A model generated the notes under the pieces. It was given only the letters and a program-made list of their open reading frames with translations, was not told the DNA's origin and did no database searches. From Nocardioides sp. (GTDB lineage: Bacteria > Actinomycetota > Actinomycetes > Propionibacteriales > Nocardioidaceae): a DNA stretch of 64,000 nt. The position numbers and the translations under genes were made by a program. The stretch covers positions 124,001-188,000 of the forward strand of contig JACJWV010000003.1 in the NCBI GenBank assembly GCA_020636915.1. The letters run 5' to 3'. Numbering within the stretch: position 1 is the first letter of the stretch; every line of letters starts with the position of its first letter. Shown piece after piece: positions 52,131 through 61,330 of the stretch.

Positions 52131-52937
52131 ATGCCCCTCGGTGACCAGGCAGCGGCCCTCCTCGCGCTGCACGACGGCCCCGGATTCGTGCTCCCCAACG
52201 CCTGGGACGCGGGCTCCGCCCGCGTGCTCGAGCTGGTCGGCTTCCCGGCGATCGCCACGACCAGCGCCGGCATCGCCTGGTCGTGCGGGATCCCGGACGG
52301 CGAAGGCCTGGACCGCGACACGATGCTCGAGCACGTCGCTCGCATCGCGGCCGCCGTGGCCGTGCCGGTGACCGCAGACCTCGAGGCCGGCTACGGCGAG
52401 ACCCCGGACGAGGTGGGCCGGACCGTGGCCCGCGCGATCGAGATCGGGGTCGTCGGCGGCAACCTGGAGGACGCGCGCGGCGGGCAGCTGCTCGGCGTCG
52501 ACGAGGCGGTGGACCGGCTGGCTGCGGCACGGTCCGCGGCCCCGCGCGGGAGCTTCGTGCTCAACGCCCGCACCGACACCTACTTCGCCGGCACGAGCGG
52601 TGACGTCTTCGCCGAGACCGTCGCGCGAGCGCACCGGTACGTCGAGGCCGGCGCCGACTGCGTCTTCGTCCCCGGCGTCGCCGACGAGGAGGAGATCCGG
52701 CGGCTCGCCGCCGCGATCCCGGCCCCGCTGAACATCGTGGCGGGACTCGCGAGCACCACGGACGCACGCACGCTCTTCTCGCTCGGCGTCCGGCGGGTCA
52801 GCCTCGGCGGCAGCCTGGCCCGCGCGGCTCTCAGCACGCTCGAGCGCGCCGGCCGGGAGCTGCTCGACTCGGGCACCCTGGGCTTCCTGGACGGAGCGGT
52901 CTCGTACGCCGACCTGCAACGCCGCTTCGGCTCGTGA
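52131..52937 (+). CDS. Isocitrate lyase/PEP mutase-like family protein
   Basis: A 268-residue TIM-barrel enzyme of the phosphoenolpyruvate mutase/isocitrate lyase superfamily. LPNAWDAGSARVLELVGFPAIATTSAGIAWSCGIPDG at the start and VPVTADLEAGYG contain the metal-binding acids, and LNARTDTYF follows. The catalytic Cys of true lyases (KKCGH-type) is absent, so it is more likely a carboxy-phosphoenolpyruvate-type or oxaloacetate-decarboxylase-like member. ATG 52131 is preferred because it gives the family N-terminus. Confidence 0.88.
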   Translation: MPLGDQAAALLALHDGPGFVLPNAWDAGSARVLELVGFPAIATTSAGIAWSCGIPDGEGLDRDTMLEHVARIAAAVAVPVTADLEAGYGETPDEVGRTVARAIEIGVVGGNLEDARGGQLLGVDEAVDRLAAARSAAPRGSFVLNARTDTYFAGTSGDVFAETVARAHRYVEAGADCVFVPGVADEEEIRRLAAAIPAPLNIVAGLASTTDARTLFSLGVRRVSLGGSLARAALSTLERAGRELLDSGTLGFLDGAVSYADLQRRFGS

Positions 52938-53353
52938 CCGGACCCCGCCGGAGGGGGCCCGCCAGCCCGGCTGACGTCCGCCTGCTCGAGACGCCCGACT
53001 GGGAGTGGCGCCGCCGCGGCCCGACCCACCGCGCCCTGCGCTCCTTCGGCGCCGACGAGGACGCACTGCGCCGGCTCCCCGGCGGAGCGGGTCACGCCTG
53101 GACGGACGGACAGCTGGTCCTCAAGCCCGTGGGGTGCGTCCCGGAGCACGACTGGGTGTGCGCGGCGTACGCCGCGTGGACGGACGACGCAGTGCGGGTG
53201 CCGCGGCCGGTCCGACCGCGCGAGGCCGACGTGTCGCACTGGTCGGTGGACGGATGGGGCGCCCACGTGTTCGTGCCGGGTCGCGACGCCGACACGGGTC
53301 GCGAGCTCGAGCGGGTGCGCCCCGTCGTCGACGCGGTCCTCGCCCGCGGCTGA
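52934..53353 (+). CDS. N-terminal part of a TIGR02569-type protein, apparently truncated
   Basis: A 139-residue ORF overlapping the upstream gene by GTGA. AWTDGQLVLKPVGCVPEHDWVCAAYAAWTDDAVRVPRPVRPREADVSHWSVDGWGAHVFVPGRD resembles the N-terminal half of the actinobacterial TIGR02569 family (kinase-like fold, about 270 residues). The C-terminal half, with the catalytic loop, is missing: the frame stops at 53353, 41 bp before a dispersed hairpin element. It could be a recent truncation or a short relative. Confidence 0.55.
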   Translation: MTGPRRRGPASPADVRLLETPDWEWRRRGPTHRALRSFGADEDALRRLPGGAGHAWTDGQLVLKPVGCVPEHDWVCAAYAAWTDDAVRVPRPVRPREADVSHWSVDGWGAHVFVPGRDADTGRELERVRPVVDAVLARG

Positions 53354-53394
53354 GCGCTGGCTAGCGGCGAGCTGCGTGAGCGACGCGCCGGGAC

Positions 53395-53434
53395 GTCATC
53401 AGAAATGAGCAACCGTCACCACGATCCTGATGAC
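53395..53434. repeat. 40-nt hairpin element, copy 2
   Basis: Matches copy 1 (37676-37715) at 37 of 40 positions. The stem GTCATCAG/CTGATGAC is kept and the loop GAGCAACCGTC(A/G)CCACGA is nearly unchanged. Located between convergent genes, 26 nt beyond the stop of the secreted hydrolase gene. Confidence 0.7.
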
Positions 53435-53459
53435 GTTCCGCGGCCACCCGGGCAGCAGG

Positions 53460-55325
53460 TCAGCCCACCGCCGGGACGGTGAGCACGGACGGGTACGTCG
53501 ACGAGCTGTGGATCGTCATGACGGTGAGCGCGCCCGGCAGGTCGGGGAGGGTCGGTGCGAGGTGGGGGACGTCGAAGCCCTGGACGGCGATGCGGAGCCG
53601 GTGGCCCGGGGCGATCTCGGCAGCGGTCGGGAAGACCTCGACGTCGACCGGCGCCACCTCGCCGGAGCCCAGGGGCTTCTTCGAGGCCTTCGTGAACGGG
53701 TGGTAGGGCTGGATCAGCCTCCCGTCGAGGTAGCGGCTGCGCGACCGGTCCAGCTGGCGCAGCGAGAGCACCTGCCACCCACCGGTCAGACGCGACACGG
53801 TCCCGTCCGGCGCCACGTCGGACACGGAGACCGACAGCATCCCGTCGCCGCCGACGCTGGAGGTGTAGAGCCGCGCGTTGATCGGGCCCTGCAGGTGCAG
53901 CGGCGCGTCGAGCGGGTCGGTCTCGAAGACCACGCCGGTCTGGTCGTTGGCCGCGTTGTCGCCGAAGCAGGGCAGGTCGGAGAGCACGGTGCTCGGCAGC
54001 CCCGCCGTCCACTGGTCGGCGGAGCGCGTGCACAGTCCCGACACCGGGACCGGGTAGACGTCGGCCGTCCCGTCCTCGGCAGCACCGGTCGTGAGACCGC
54101 CGGGCGTCCCGTTCGACGCCGAACCGGAGAGCCGGAACGACACCGCGTGCGCGTCCGGCCGGATCAGGTCGTGGCTCGCCCGCCAGTCGCCGCTGCCCTG
54201 TTCGTAGTAGGTCAGCGGCGGGATGTCCCGGTCCAGCCGGCGGTCGGCGAGCCCGCGCACGTAGTGGTCGAACCAGCGCAGCTGCAGCTCAGCGAGGCTG
54301 CCGTACCCGGCGTCCGCGATGCCGTCGCCGGCCGAGGCCTGCAGGTGGTTCCACGGCCCGGTGATCATCCGCGTGGGCACCCCGCGGGAGCGGAGGTCCT
54401 CGAAGAGCAGCGGCGTGCCGCGCTGGAAGAGGTCGTACTCGCCCGAGACCAGGAAGGTCGGCACGCGCACCTGGTCGATCACCTCGATCGGCGACCGCTC
54501 GCGGTAGAACGGTCCGTCGTACGCCGCGTCACCGCCCGTCACCGCGTCCAGCAGCAGCGGCGCGGTGAACGTCGCGACGCCGAAGAGGTGGTCGACCAAC
54601 GCACCGAAGCCGGACTGCGGGTCGCTCTGCGCGACCGCGGGCGGGATCACCCCGGTGGTGGTCACCAGGCCCATCCAGAGCGGGATGAACCCGACGTCGA
54701 CCTGCCCACCGGACGCGACGACGTCGCGGTAGACGTCGCCCGCCGGCACCTGCGGGAAGATCGCCTTGAGCCCGGCCGGGTGCTGCGCCGCGGCGAAGAT
54801 CTGGTTGATGCCCATGTACGACGGCCCGGCCATGCCCACCCGCCCGTCGCTCCAGGGGCGCTTGCGCGAGTGCGCCCACTCCACGACCTCGGCGGAGTCC
54901 TTGTCCTCCCGCTTGCCGAACGCCGTCCAGGTGCCTTCCGAGCTGCCCGTGCCGCGCGCGTCCACGGTGAGCTGCGCGTAGCCGCGCTGCACCAGGTACG
55001 CCGGCGGGGCACCCGCCAGCCCACCGGCGTTCGCCTGCACGGACTTGTTGTAGGCGGTGATCGTCACGATCACCGGGAACCGCCCCTTCGCCGCCTGACC
55101 ATCGGCATCGGCCGGCAGGACCAGGTCGCCGCGCAGCACGGTGCCGTCGGACATCCGGATCGGCAGGTCGGTCCGGGTGACGGTGCCCGGGTAGTCGGCC
55201 GGCCGCGGCGTCCACCCGCCGCGAGCGGCGGTCCCGCCGGCGACCGCTGACGCGGGCGACAGTGCGGGCGAGGGCGCGACGAGCACGCCGACGGCGACGA
55301 GCAGGGCGAGGAGGGACCGGCGCAT
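53460..55325 (-). CDS. Secreted CocE/NonD-type hydrolase (peptidase S15-like)
   Basis: A 621-residue exported protein with a signal peptide (LLALLVAVGVLVAPSPALSPASA). The alpha/beta-hydrolase domain has the nucleophile in MAGPSYMGINQIF, preceded by YAQLTVDARGTGSSEG. The Asp/His region is in FLVSGEYDLFQRG and ITGPWNHLQ. A C-terminal jelly-roll domain (GLTTGAAEDGTADVYPV onward; last DVEVFPTAAEIAPGHRLRIAVQGFD) is typical of X-Pro dipeptidyl-peptidase/CocE proteins. Substrate (acyl ester or peptide) is unknown. Confidence 0.9.
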   Translation of the reverse strand: MRRSLLALLVAVGVLVAPSPALSPASAVAGGTAARGGWTPRPADYPGTVTRTDLPIRMSDGTVLRGDLVLPADADGQAAKGRFPVIVTITAYNKSVQANAGGLAGAPPAYLVQRGYAQLTVDARGTGSSEGTWTAFGKREDKDSAEVVEWAHSRKRPWSDGRVGMAGPSYMGINQIFAAAQHPAGLKAIFPQVPAGDVYRDVVASGGQVDVGFIPLWMGLVTTTGVIPPAVAQSDPQSGFGALVDHLFGVATFTAPLLLDAVTGGDAAYDGPFYRERSPIEVIDQVRVPTFLVSGEYDLFQRGTPLLFEDLRSRGVPTRMITGPWNHLQASAGDGIADAGYGSLAELQLRWFDHYVRGLADRRLDRDIPPLTYYEQGSGDWRASHDLIRPDAHAVSFRLSGSASNGTPGGLTTGAAEDGTADVYPVPVSGLCTRSADQWTAGLPSTVLSDLPCFGDNAANDQTGVVFETDPLDAPLHLQGPINARLYTSSVGGDGMLSVSVSDVAPDGTVSRLTGGWQVLSLRQLDRSRSRYLDGRLIQPYHPFTKASKKPLGSGEVAPVDVEVFPTAAEIAPGHRLRIAVQGFDVPHLAPTLPDLPGALTVMTIHSSSTYPSVLTVPAVG

Positions 55326-55343
55326 GGCCGTCCAACGACGACC

Positions 55344-55360
55344 TGTAACGCCGAGTTACA
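55344..55360. promoter_or_regulatory. TGTAAC-N5-GTTACA palindrome upstream of the secreted hydrolase
   Basis: A perfect 6-bp inverted repeat with a 5-nt spacer (55344-55349 and 55355-55360). It begins 19 nt before the ATG of the secreted hydrolase (55325, minus) and overlaps the stop codon of the upstream lactate-oxidase-like gene. The size and position fit a repressor operator. Confidence 0.35.
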
Positions 55361-56597
55361 CCCGCCGCGGCTCGAGCCGCACGAGCTGGGTCACGTGGCC
55401 CGGCTCGAGCTCGTCCAGGGTGCGTACGCCGAGCAGCCGCATCGTGCGCTCCACCTGGCCCCGCAGGATCTCGATGGCCCGGTCGACGCCGTCGCGACCG
55501 CCCGCCATCAGGCCGTAGAGGTAGGCCCGGCCGACCAGGGTGAAGTGGGCGCCGTGCGCGACCGCGGCGACGACGTCCTGGCCGGACATGATGCCGGTGT
55601 CCAGGTGCACCTCGACGCCGGGGTGGTGGGCGCCGACGGCCTGCACGACCTCCGGCAGCAGGTGGAACGGGACCGGCGCGCGGTCGAGCTGCCGGCCGCC
55701 GTGGTTGGAGAGAAGGACGGCGTCGACGCCCGCGTCGGCCAGCCGACGGGCGTCGTCGACGGTCTGCACCCCCTTGACCACGACCTTGCCGGGCCACTGG
55801 TCCCGGATCCACGCGAGGTCGTCGTAGGTGACGGTGGGGTCGAACATCGTGTCGAGCAGGTCCGCCACCGTCCCCGACCACGAGTCGAGCGACGCGAAGG
55901 CCAGCGGCTCGGTGGTGAGGAAGTTGAACCACCACGCCGGGCGCGGGATCGCGTTCGCCACGGTGCGCGGGCTCAGGGTCGGCGGGATCGTCATCCCGTT
56001 GCGCACGTCCCGCAGGCGCGCACCGGCCACGGGCACGTCGACCGTGACGAGCAGGGTGTCGTACCCGGCCTTCGCCGCCCGGTCGACCAGGGCCATGGAC
56101 CGGTCCCGGTCCTTCCACATGTAGAGCTGGAACCAGTGGCGCCCGCCCGGTGCCGCCGCGGCGACGTCCTCGATCGACGTCGTGCCCATGGTCGACAGCG
56201 CGAACGGGATCCCGGCGGCGGCGGCCGCGGTGGCGCCCGCGATCTCGCCCTCGGCCTGCATCATCCGGGTGAAGCCGGTGGGGGCGATGCCGAACGGCAG
56301 CGCGACCCGCTCCCCGAGGACCTCGCGCGAGGTGTCGACCGTGGAGACGTCGCGCAGGATCGACGGACGGAACTCCACGTCGCCGAACGCCTGGCGGGCC
56401 CGGGCCAGCGACACCTCGCCGTCGGCGGCGCCGTCGGTGTAGTCGAACGCAGCCTTCGGCGTACGCCGCTTCGCGATGCGCCGGAGGTCCTCGATCGTCA
56501 GCGCCGCCGCCAACCGCCGCTGCTTCGCGGACAGGGTCGGCCTCTTGAACTTCAGCAGGGGCGCCAGGTCGTGCCGCTTGGGCAGTTGCCGCTTCAC
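55356..56597 (-). CDS. FMN-dependent alpha-hydroxy-acid oxidase/dehydrogenase (LldD-like)
   Basis: A 413-residue FMN enzyme. The substrate/catalytic His is in LLSNHGGRQLD, preceded by VKGVQTVDDARRLADAGVDAVLL, and phosphate-binding residues are in HLDTGIMSGQDVVAAVAHGAHFTLVGRAYLYGLMAGGRDGV. The N-terminal segment KRRTPKAAFDYTDGAADGE is typical of lactate dehydrogenase LldD and mycofactocin-associated relatives. Hydroxy-acid substrate cannot be fixed. ATG 56597 has GAGGAGCATC before it. Confidence 0.92.
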   Translation of the reverse strand: MKRQLPKRHDLAPLLKFKRPTLSAKQRRLAAALTIEDLRRIAKRRTPKAAFDYTDGAADGEVSLARARQAFGDVEFRPSILRDVSTVDTSREVLGERVALPFGIAPTGFTRMMQAEGEIAGATAAAAAGIPFALSTMGTTSIEDVAAAAPGGRHWFQLYMWKDRDRSMALVDRAAKAGYDTLLVTVDVPVAGARLRDVRNGMTIPPTLSPRTVANAIPRPAWWFNFLTTEPLAFASLDSWSGTVADLLDTMFDPTVTYDDLAWIRDQWPGKVVVKGVQTVDDARRLADAGVDAVLLSNHGGRQLDRAPVPFHLLPEVVQAVGAHHPGVEVHLDTGIMSGQDVVAAVAHGAHFTLVGRAYLYGLMAGGRDGVDRAIEILRGQVERTMRLLGVRTLDELEPGHVTQLVRLEPRRV

Positions 56598-56708
56598 CAG
56601 GATGCTCCTCGGCGGGTGGGCTCGTGGACGACGGGAGGATGCGTGCAGGCGATCAGGGACCGCCGGCCTCGAGCCTAGGACCCGGTTCCCGCGGCCGGGC
56701 AGCCGGCG

Positions 56709-58004
56709 TCACGGGTCCTCGGGGAGCCGGGGCATCCGCACGGTCTCCGCCTCCGGGCCGGCCTCGGGATAGTCGCGCGGACGGGCGACCGGCGGATGGG
56801 GCCGCAGCGGGACCGGGCGGTGCGGGACGGGCCGTCGCAGCTGCAGCTGGCGGCGGACCCGCTGGCCGAGGTCGAGCTCACGCTCGACCCGCCGGACCGT
56901 GGCGAGCGCGCTCGCCTGCAGCTCCTGCAGCGCCGGGTCGGTCACCACGGTGCCGAGCTCCTCCAGCCGGGCTCGCGCCTCGGGCAGACCCTCCATCGCC
57001 TCGCGCAGCGCACCGAAGTCCGCCGAACGGACCTGCCCGAGAGGCGCCGCCTCCAGCCGGACGAGCTCGCCGAAGGCGTCCACGGCCGCGGCCAGGTCGC
57101 GGAAGGTCTGCGCCAGGCACAGGAGCACGTCCTCGGCACCCTCGTCGGCGAGCCAGTCCGGCCGGCCCTCCGTGACGTCGGCGAGCGTCCGGTACATCGA
57201 CCGGACCGAGAGGGCCGTGTGCTCGAGGGCCTCCAGACCGTGCCGCAGCCCCGGAGCCAGGTCCGGCGTCCCGACCGCACGGACGTTGAGGCGTCGGCTC
57301 TGCTCGGCCCGGATCAGGACCGCACCCACCCGCGGCACGTCGTGGTGGGTGATCCGGCGGGCCTCGCCGAGCCAGCCGCCGGCGGCGCGGGCGACCGGGT
57401 CCAGCTCCCCCTCCAACCGCTCCAATCCCTCCGCGGATCGGGTCAGCAGGTCGCTCACGGCGTCGGCCAGCCCTTCGATCTCCCGTCCGGCGTCCCTCGT
57501 GGGGATCCGCGGGGGGAAGAGCAGGTTGGCCGCGATCCCGACGGCCGCACCGACCAGGGTCTCCGCGATCCGCTGACCGGCGGCGGCCTCGGCGCCCAAG
57601 GCTCCGACGCCCAGCACGAGCATCGCGCTGATCGCGACCTCGATGAGGTTCGCGCGCAGCCGCAGTGCCTGGCCGATCGTGATCGAAACGAAGATCAGCA
57701 CGCCGAGGCTCCACCACTCCAGCGGCACCACGATCGCGAACCCGGTCGCGAGCGCGACACCGGTCACGACGGCCACCACACGGTCGAGCCCGCTCGCCAG
57801 CAGTGACACCGGGGTGACCTGGACGACGAGCATCGCCGTGAGCGGCGCCAGCAGCGGCTGCGTGCCCGGGAAGATCAGGGTCGCGGCGACGTAGCTCGCT
57901 GTCGCTGCCACCGTGATGCGCAGCGACCAGAGCAGGGCGCCGCGCCAGCCGAGGCGGAACCGCGCCACCTCGCGCCGCAGCCGCCCCCGCCAGTCGTCGC
58001 GCAC
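56709..58004 (-). CDS. FUSC-like aromatic-acid exporter family protein
   Basis: A 431-residue membrane protein. The N-terminal ~190 residues hold about six hydrophobic helices (WSLRITVAATASYVAATLI, LLAPLTAMLVVQVTP, VVAVVTGVALATGFAIVVP and others), as in the FUSC/ArAE efflux family. The C-terminal cytoplasmic half is helical with coiled-coil character and a Pro/Arg-rich tail (RPVPHRPVPLRPHPPVARP). GTG 58004 is chosen; a TTG at 58037 is also possible. Substrate unknown. Confidence 0.82.
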   Translation of the reverse strand: MRDDWRGRLRREVARFRLGWRGALLWSLRITVAATASYVAATLIFPGTQPLLAPLTAMLVVQVTPVSLLASGLDRVVAVVTGVALATGFAIVVPLEWWSLGVLIFVSITIGQALRLRANLIEVAISAMLVLGVGALGAEAAAGQRIAETLVGAAVGIAANLLFPPRIPTRDAGREIEGLADAVSDLLTRSAEGLERLEGELDPVARAAGGWLGEARRITHHDVPRVGAVLIRAEQSRRLNVRAVGTPDLAPGLRHGLEALEHTALSVRSMYRTLADVTEGRPDWLADEGAEDVLLCLAQTFRDLAAAVDAFGELVRLEAAPLGQVRSADFGALREAMEGLPEARARLEELGTVVTDPALQELQASALATVRRVERELDLGQRVRRQLQLRRPVPHRPVPLRPHPPVARPRDYPEAGPEAETVRMPRLPEDP

Positions 58005-58085
58005 GGTTCGATCGTTTCCGCCTCGGAGACCCGACAAACGGCTCGGTCCCGGCCGAGGGACCGAGGACGCCGCTGAGCGCAGCTG

Positions 58086-58697
58086 TCAGAGGAGGTCCTC
58101 GACGCGCGCGACGAGTGCGTCCTCCACGGCCTGGGTGACCGCGACCTCGATCTGCTGGTTCAGCTCGTCCTGGTCGTCGAGGTCGGCCAGGAGCGTGCGC
58201 AGGTCGAGGTCGTCGATCGCGCGGGTGAGGACGTCGTCGGTCTCCAGCGCTGCGTCGACCACAGCGTCCGGGATCGCGCGGATCGCGGCCTCGAGGAAGC
58301 CGTTGAGGTCTGCGTTGTCGAGGGCGTCGTCGACGAGGTCCGACGCGGGCGGCAGCGTGCCGTCGGCCTTCATCCGCTGGACGGCCTCGAGGAGACCGTC
58401 GTGCAGGGCGTCGACCTCGGCGTCCGTGCGGGGGCCGGGCTGGGCGAGCTCCAGCGTGAGTGCCTCCCGGCTGACGCCGAGGCGGCAGGCGGCGCCGTCG
58501 ATCCCGAGGAGCACGAGCCGCTCGGTGAGACCGTCGATGCCGTCGGCCTGCGACGTGACAGCTCGGGCGGCGCACGGGTCGGCAGGTTCGAGGGGCTCGA
58601 AACTGCCCCCTCCGTAGGCGATCTGGACGCCGAGCACGGCGCTCACCAGGACCAGCGCGAGGACCGGCAGGCCCACCCGGCGGGAGAGCTCCGTCAT
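58086..58697 (-). CDS. Membrane-anchored helical protein of unknown function
   Basis: A 203-residue protein with one N-terminal hydrophobic segment (VGLPVLALVLVSAVLGVQIA). The following acidic domain has two cysteines (DPCAAR, AACRLGVS) and repeats of an AL/DDAL helical pattern (LVDDALDNADLNGFLEAAIRAIPDAVVDAALETDDVL). It faces the outside. ATG 58697 overlaps the MFS permease stop as ATGA, so it may act with that transporter. Family not recognised. Confidence 0.75.
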   Translation of the reverse strand: MTELSRRVGLPVLALVLVSAVLGVQIAYGGGSFEPLEPADPCAARAVTSQADGIDGLTERLVLLGIDGAACRLGVSREALTLELAQPGPRTDAEVDALHDGLLEAVQRMKADGTLPPASDLVDDALDNADLNGFLEAAIRAIPDAVVDAALETDDVLTRAIDDLDLRTLLADLDDQDELNQQIEVAVTQAVEDALVARVEDLL

Positions 58698-60034
58698 CGG
58701 GTCCTCCTTCCGGGCGCCACCACGGTGAGCAGAGCGAGGAGGGCGAGTCCGGCGCCGATGAGGAAGGAGTCGCGGAACGCCCGGGCGGCCGCCCGCTCGA
58801 GCTGGGCGTCGAGGTCGCGTTCGAGCTGCGCGGCGGCGGGCCTCTCCTCCGGCTGGAGGTCCGCCGTCACGAACGCGTTGGACAGGTCGGGCACGCGGCC
58901 TTGTTGCTGCACCAGCTCGCGGCCGAGCGCCTGGGCGACCGCGATCTTGTCCTCCGGCAGGAGCGGGGCGTCGAGGACCAGGGACGCGATCGCCTCCTGC
59001 GCGGGCACCTGGGCGTCCTGGAGGTCGGCGGTGAACACCGGCGTCAGGATCGCCAGACCCACGACGACACCGAGGTGGCGGGCGCTGATTGTCCACCCCG
59101 CGTGCCGGATCCGCGGTAGCCGCAGCTCCATCGCCTGGGAGGTGAGCCGGTCGATGGTCAGCCCGAGCCCGAGGCCCACCAGCGCCTGGGGGGCGATCGT
59201 CCAGACGAGGTCGGCCGACGGCGGGATCGCCAGGCCGACCAGCCCGCCGGCGATGAGGAAGCACCCCGTCGCGACCTCGACCTCGGCCGGAGGTCGCAGG
59301 AGGCGGGCGAGCGGACGGGCCGCGAGAGCCGCGAGCGGCACCACCGACACCGCCAGCGCCGCGACCCCCGGGGACCGGCGCCAGCCCTCGACCAGGAGCA
59401 GGACGAGCAGGAAGAGCGCGGCCGTGAGTGCCGCCGACAGCAGCGCGAGGGTGAGGAGGGGGCGGACGGCCGGCCGGTGCCGGTCCGGCGCCGGCACGGG
59501 GACCGAGCCCACGGCGAGCGCGGCCGGCACGGCGAGCACGGCGACGGGCACCTGCACGACGAAGATGGCCTGCCACGAGAACGCCTGCGTGAGCAGCCCG
59601 CCTGCGAACGGGCCGACGGCCGTGCCGACCACGCCGGCCGTGACCCAGGCCGCGACGCCGCGGCGCTCACCGTGCACCGCGACCAGGATCTCCAGGCACC
59701 CGATCAGCGCCAGGGCGCCGCCGAGTGCCTGCACGCACCGCGCCGCGATGAGCGCCTCGATCGAGGGAGCCACCGCGCACCACGCCGAGGCAGCGGCGAA
59801 CACCGCGATCCCGACGGTGCCGACGATCCGGGGCTGCGACCGACCGAAGACGACGGCCGTGGGCACCGCCCCGAGCCCCAGCACGAGGTTGAAGGCGATC
59901 AGCACCCAGGCCACCTGGCCGACGGTGGCGTCCAGGTTCCTGAGGATGTCCGGCAGGGCGAGCGTCACCACCGCGGAGTCGGCGAGCACGAGCGCGACAG
60001 CCACGGCGAGCAGAGCACCCACGACTCGACGCAC
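58694..60034 (-). CDS. MFS drug-resistance-type permease
   Basis: A 446-residue permease with about fourteen predicted helices, in the range of the DHA2 group. The early motif LADSAVVTLALPDILRNLDATVGQVAWVLIAFNLVLGLGAVPTAVVFGR is the usual start; VGTAVGPFAGGLLTQAFSWQAIF is the motif C-like region. A ~70-residue acidic loop (residues about 350-410) lies between the last helices. GTG 60034 follows GAGGATGGGTGG; the long upstream frame is not conserved. Substrate unknown. Co-translated with the small membrane protein. Confidence 0.88.
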   Translation of the reverse strand: MRRVVGALLAVAVALVLADSAVVTLALPDILRNLDATVGQVAWVLIAFNLVLGLGAVPTAVVFGRSQPRIVGTVGIAVFAAASAWCAVAPSIEALIAARCVQALGGALALIGCLEILVAVHGERRGVAAWVTAGVVGTAVGPFAGGLLTQAFSWQAIFVVQVPVAVLAVPAALAVGSVPVPAPDRHRPAVRPLLTLALLSAALTAALFLLVLLLVEGWRRSPGVAALAVSVVPLAALAARPLARLLRPPAEVEVATGCFLIAGGLVGLAIPPSADLVWTIAPQALVGLGLGLTIDRLTSQAMELRLPRIRHAGWTISARHLGVVVGLAILTPVFTADLQDAQVPAQEAIASLVLDAPLLPEDKIAVAQALGRELVQQQGRVPDLSNAFVTADLQPEERPAAAQLERDLDAQLERAAARAFRDSFLIGAGLALLALLTVVAPGRRTR

Positions 60035-60198
60035 CCACCCATCCTCGCAGCGACGGCCTCGTACCTGCGGCCCGGACGGCTGGTGCACGGCGATCCTCGG
60101 GACCGACTCCGACCGAAGGGGTCTGCTCAGACCGTCCTCCGGCGACATATCTTCCTGCGCAGGCGCTGCCCGGCGCCAGAATCGCTCGGGAGGACCTG

Positions 60199-61263
60199 AT
60201 GACGCAGCGACGACGTACCTCGGCGGCCCTGATCGCCACCGCCTGCCTGGCCGGAGGGGTCCTCGCCATGGCGCCCGCCCATGCGGCCCCGTCCCCCGGC
60301 GCGGGGTCCACCGGCAGCGGCAGCGTGTTCATGGTCAACCCGGTGCAGTCCTCGGGTGACCAGTCGCTCACCGACCAGAAGGACGCCGCCTCGGCGGTCC
60401 CCGCGTCGGCGTACGCCACGGTCCCGCTCCGCAACCTCGACGGGTCCGGCAACCTCGTCGGGAAGTGGGCCAACGTCGTCAGCAGCACCGGCGACGCCGC
60501 CTACAGCCCGACCAACACGTTCACCTACACCCGTGACGACGACCGGTTCGAGCAGGTGATGGCCTACTTCTGGGTCAACCAGGCGCAGGAGTACCTGCAG
60601 TCGCTGGGCTTCGGGTCCACGCTGCGGCCGGTCAACGCCGAGAGCCAGGACGTGCGGATCAACCAGTACGGCGTCGACAACTCCTTCTCGTGGGACAAGA
60701 AGGACCTGCTCCGCTTCGGCAAGGGCGGGGTGGACGACGCGGAGGACGGCGAGGTGATCGTGCACGAGTACGGCCACGCGGTCCACGACGCGCAGGTGCC
60801 GGGCTTCGGCACCAGCCTCGACGCCGGGTCGATCGGCGAGGCCTTCGGCGACTACCTCTCGGTCACGGTCGGGCTCGACGCCGCCCGGCAGTACGGCTGG
60901 CCGGTGCGGGCGCCGCAGCCGTGCGTCGCCGACTGGGACTCGGTCTCCTACACCTCCACGGTCCCGCACTGCCTGCGCCGCCTCGACACCTCGCTGGTGC
61001 TCGAGGACCGCAAGGGCGAGGTCCACTACGACGGCACCATCTGGAGCGGCGCGCTCTGGGACATCCGGCAGCGGTACGTCGCCCTCGGGCTCGGCACCCG
61101 CGCGTGGGACACGACGCTGGTCGACAGCCAGTTCGGCTACGCGCCGGACACGTCCTTCAGCGCGGCCGCCCAGACGACGTACCGCACCGCGCTCGCGCGC
61201 GACGGCCGTCGGGCGGCCGATGCGGTGCGCGCGGGCTTCGCGGCACGGCACATCTACTTCTGA
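60199..61263 (+). CDS. Secreted zinc metallopeptidase (fungalysin/thermolysin-like)
   Basis: A 354-residue exported protein with a signal peptide (AALIATACLAGGVLAMAPAHA) and the gluzincin active site VIVHEYGHAVHD (HExxH), plus the downstream zinc ligand Glu in SIGEAFGDYLS. Upstream NVVSSTGDAAYSPTNTFTYTRDDDRFEQVMAYFWVNQAQEYLQSLG resembles the fungalysin-type N-terminal half. It is shorter than typical M36 enzymes, without an obvious propeptide. ATG 60199 follows GGGAGGACCTG. A strong hairpin terminator follows. Confidence 0.9.
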   Translation: MTQRRRTSAALIATACLAGGVLAMAPAHAAPSPGAGSTGSGSVFMVNPVQSSGDQSLTDQKDAASAVPASAYATVPLRNLDGSGNLVGKWANVVSSTGDAAYSPTNTFTYTRDDDRFEQVMAYFWVNQAQEYLQSLGFGSTLRPVNAESQDVRINQYGVDNSFSWDKKDLLRFGKGGVDDAEDGEVIVHEYGHAVHDAQVPGFGTSLDAGSIGEAFGDYLSVTVGLDAARQYGWPVRAPQPCVADWDSVSYTSTVPHCLRRLDTSLVLEDRKGEVHYDGTIWSGALWDIRQRYVALGLGTRAWDTTLVDSQFGYAPDTSFSAAAQTTYRTALARDGRRAADAVRAGFAARHIYF

Positions 61264-61294
61264 TATGGAGTGAGCGGCTGTCAAGAGGCATGGT

Positions 61295-61330
61295 GAGGCG
61301 CCCGTCCCGGTTGATCGGGGCGGGCGCCTC
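61295..61330 (+). terminator. Terminator hairpin after the metallopeptidase gene
   Basis: GAGGCGCCCGTCCC pairs with GGGGCGGGCGCCTC around a GGTTGATC loop, about 32 nt past the stop codon. It marks the end of the metallopeptidase unit and the boundary to the insertion sequence region. Confidence 0.75.
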
